Source: Candidatus Bipolaricaulota bacterium (lineage in GTDB: Bacteria > Bipolaricaulota > Bipolaricaulia > M55B111). Taken from it: a stretch of 8,142 nt of DNA. Below the pieces are notes generated by a model. The model worked only from the letters and a program-made list of their open reading frames with translations. It was not told where the DNA came from and did not search any database. Where the stretch lies: the NCBI GenBank assembly GCA_018334595.1, contig JAGXLQ010000056.1, positions 1 to 8,142 on the forward strand. The letters are read 5' to 3'. The position numbers were made by a program, and so were the translations under genes. Shown piece after piece: positions 6,836 to 8,142 of the stretch. The number at the start of each line of letters is the position of its first letter. The stretch's first letter is position 1.

Positions 6836-7090
6836 ATGTCCGAAAACGATGATGGCTGGAAATCTGCCCTAACTACGTTCGGGCGAGTAGGGCAAATAGG
6901 GTTTACGTTTGTCTTTTCCGTCCTGATTTCCGTGGGAATTGGTTACTGGATCGACAAGGCAGTTGGGACGGATTTTCTGTTTAAGCTCGTCTTTCTCGTG
7001 ATCGGCTTGGTGTCAGGGCTGTGGAGCGTCTACAGGACGCTGAGTCGGTTCTTTAACGAGGGAGATGGCGGGAAGGACGAGCTTAAATAG
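6836..7090 (+). CDS. atpZ: AtpZ/AtpI-like small membrane protein (ATP synthase gene-1 family)
   Basis: An 84-residue protein with two membrane helices (about 18-38 and 47-66), the family hallmark GYWIDKAVGT at 36-45 at the end of the first helix, and GLVSGLWSVYRTL at the end of the second. Members usually lie at the head of F1Fo ATP synthase operons and have been proposed to act in Mg/Ca transport or in assembly of the c ring. Here no ATP synthase subunit is next to it: spoVS ends 16 bases upstream and a SurA/PrsA-like gene follows after 45 bases. The frame is open much further upstream inside spoVS, but that part lacks homology. The ATG at 6836 has AGGTGA four bases ahead and gives the expected family length. 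The family call is firm; the symbol atpZ rather than atpI is a choice, as the two are related and often confused. Confidence 0.82.
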   Translation: MSENDDGWKSALTTFGRVGQIGFTFVFSVLISVGIGYWIDKAVGTDFLFKLVFLVIGLVSGLWSVYRTLSRFFNEGDGGKDELK

Positions 7091-7122
7091 ACCTTTGCAG
7101 GTTAACGCACAAGATAAAATTC

Positions 7123-7130
7123 AAGAGGTG
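7123..7130 (+). promoter_or_regulatory. Ribosome binding site supporting a GTG start
   Basis: AAGAGGTG ends five bases before the GTG at 7136. It supports this codon as the start of the SurA/PrsA-like gene; the resulting protein begins with a short charged stretch and a membrane helix as expected. Confidence 0.65.
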
Positions 7131-7135
7131 AAAGA

Positions 7136-8142
7136 GTGAATAGGTTCTTTGATCGTTATAAAGAAGTAATTATTTGGATCATGGTTATTGGTTTCTTTCT
7201 GGGCGGTGTGGGACTCGTCGCTTTCCGTTACCTGACCCCGTCGAGCGGTTCCTCCGGTGGGAGCGAGCCCACTAAGAGCGTCGCTCTAGTGGTAAACGGT
7301 GAGGAAGTGTACGAGGAGACGTTCCAGAGCATGTACGACAACATTATCGCCCAGCAGGAGTCCCTCTACAGCCAGTTTGGTCAGGACTTCAACCAGTTGC
7401 TGGAAGGGACCAGCGGCAAGTATTACGAGCTGCGGCTTAAGTCACGGGCCATGGACACGCTTGTCCGACAGACCATCCTCACCCAGGAGGCAAACAACCG
7501 GGGGATCAAGCCCAGCCAGGAAGAGGTCAATTCCAGATACGACAAGGAACTGAACTCGCTATTGGACCAGCAGAATTGGAACCTCGACCAGCTCAAGAGC
7601 GCTCTCTCGTCTCAGGGAAGGACGTACGACGAATTTCAGGAAACCGTGAAGACCAACATCGAGCAACAGGTAAAGCAGGAGCAGCTCCAGTCCGAGGTTA
7701 CCGGAGAGATAGATCCTACTGATGAGGAATTGCAGACGTATTATTCGGACAATATCGATAATTACGTTCAGTCCCCGTCCCGGGTCCGGGCGAGCCACAT
7801 CGTCTTTGAGACCCAGACCAGGGCCACGACGGTGCTAGAAGAAATTCAAACGGGTTCGAAGGGTTTCGACGATTACGCCGAGGGCCAAGAAGAGGTGGAC
7901 CTCGGCTGGTTCCAGCGCGGCGAGGAGAGCCCGTCCGTAGAGGAACTGGCTTTCTCTCTCGAGAAAGGTGAAGTTGGTGGTCCGGTGGAAACGACGGATG
8001 GATGGGAAATACTGCGTGTCGACGACAAGAAGGAGAGGGTAGTTCCTCCTCTGGAAGAGATAAAAGACCAGGTAAGGAGTGATTACGTAGGTCAGACGCA
8101 GGAGGAGAAGTACGAGCAGTGGTACAACGAAGTTGAGGAGGG
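7136..8142 (+). CDS. Membrane-anchored SurA/PrsA-like foldase with a degenerate parvulin domain, cut by right edge
   Basis: 335 residues are visible and the gene runs off the window; by family length the stop should be near. A charged start is followed by a membrane helix (about 11-30) without a lipobox cysteine, so this is a signal anchor rather than a PrsA-type lipoprotein. A Gly/Ser-rich linker (33-45) leads to a SurA-N-like helical chaperone domain (about 49-200, starting ALVVNGEEV), then a PpiC/parvulin domain (about 217-298), then a helical end. The parvulin part keeps ASHIVFE with H221, DLGWF at 255-259 and AFSLEKGEVGGPV. The segment that normally reads like AxxYSxDPxxxxGG before DLGWF is mostly missing, and the usual GYHI near the end is GWEI (W290, E291), so the second active-site His is absent. 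I infer a holdase with weak or no isomerase activity acting outside the membrane on exported proteins. GTG start with AAGAGGTG site. Confidence 0.88.
   Translation, partial: MNRFFDRYKEVIIWIMVIGFFLGGVGLVAFRYLTPSSGSSGGSEPTKSVALVVNGEEVYEETFQSMYDNIIAQQESLYSQFGQDFNQLLEGTSGKYYELRLKSRAMDTLVRQTILTQEANNRGIKPSQEEVNSRYDKELNSLLDQQNWNLDQLKSALSSQGRTYDEFQETVKTNIEQQVKQEQLQSEVTGEIDPTDEELQTYYSDNIDNYVQSPSRVRASHIVFETQTRATTVLEEIQTGSKGFDDYAEGQEEVDLGWFQRGEESPSVEELAFSLEKGEVGGPVETTDGWEILRVDDKKERVVPPLEEIKDQVRSDYVGQTQEEKYEQWYNEVEE

Noticed and set aside
7087..7110. ACCTTTGCAGGT after the atpZ-like gene, as a terminator.
   Set aside because: It is only a four-base-pair stem without a T run, and a ribosome binding site for the next gene follows closely.
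7299..7553. An 84-residue open frame inside the foldase gene.
   Set aside because: Its Arg/Ser/Thr-rich translation is typical of an out-of-frame reading, and the overlapping frame is a clear SurA/PrsA-like protein.

Overview
The window holds eight genes, all on the + strand, packed with gaps of 12 to 96 bases. No gene-free stretch exceeds 100 bases. I see no RNA gene, mobile element, CRISPR array or clear terminator. The order is rimP (3' part), nusA, a large RND/MMPL-type membrane exporter, an unrecognised 206-residue protein, rny (RNase Y), a spoVS-family gene, an atpZ/atpI-like small membrane protein, and a membrane-anchored SurA/PrsA-like protein cut by the right edge.

Organism: RNase Y with a SpoVS-family protein points to Firmicutes/Clostridia-like or deep-branching bacteria such as Thermotogota, Halanaerobiales or Bipolaricaulota-type lineages. 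GC looks close to half by eye. Several proteins are rich in Asp/Glu, which would fit a salt-adapted organism, but this is only a hint and I cannot name the taxon. The exporter and the foldase-like protein occur in both one- and two-membrane bacteria.

Layout: 1-1243 is the conserved ribosome-maturation and transcription-elongation pair rimP-nusA. The usual continuation (ylxR, L7Ae-like gene, infB, rbfA) is absent, and after 96 bases a 931-residue exporter begins instead. It is followed 12 bases later by the unknown gene, in the same frame beyond the stop. 4801-6819 is rny-spoVS, an association known from Firmicutes. 6836-8142 holds the atpZ-like gene, detached on both visible sides from ATP synthase genes, and the SurA/PrsA-like gene.

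How they may work together: rimP and nusA serve 30S maturation and transcription elongation or antitermination, and RNase Y starts mRNA decay at the membrane. The exporter, AtpZ-like protein and foldase-like protein are all envelope proteins. Co-transcription is plausible from spacing but not shown.

The points most worth a second look are: a parvulin domain that appears to have lost active-site residues; a SpoVS protein with a 53-residue strongly acidic tail; a NusA missing about 35 residues from its N-terminal domain; and the unrecognised gene between exporter and RNase Y. I found no convincing new multi-gene system.
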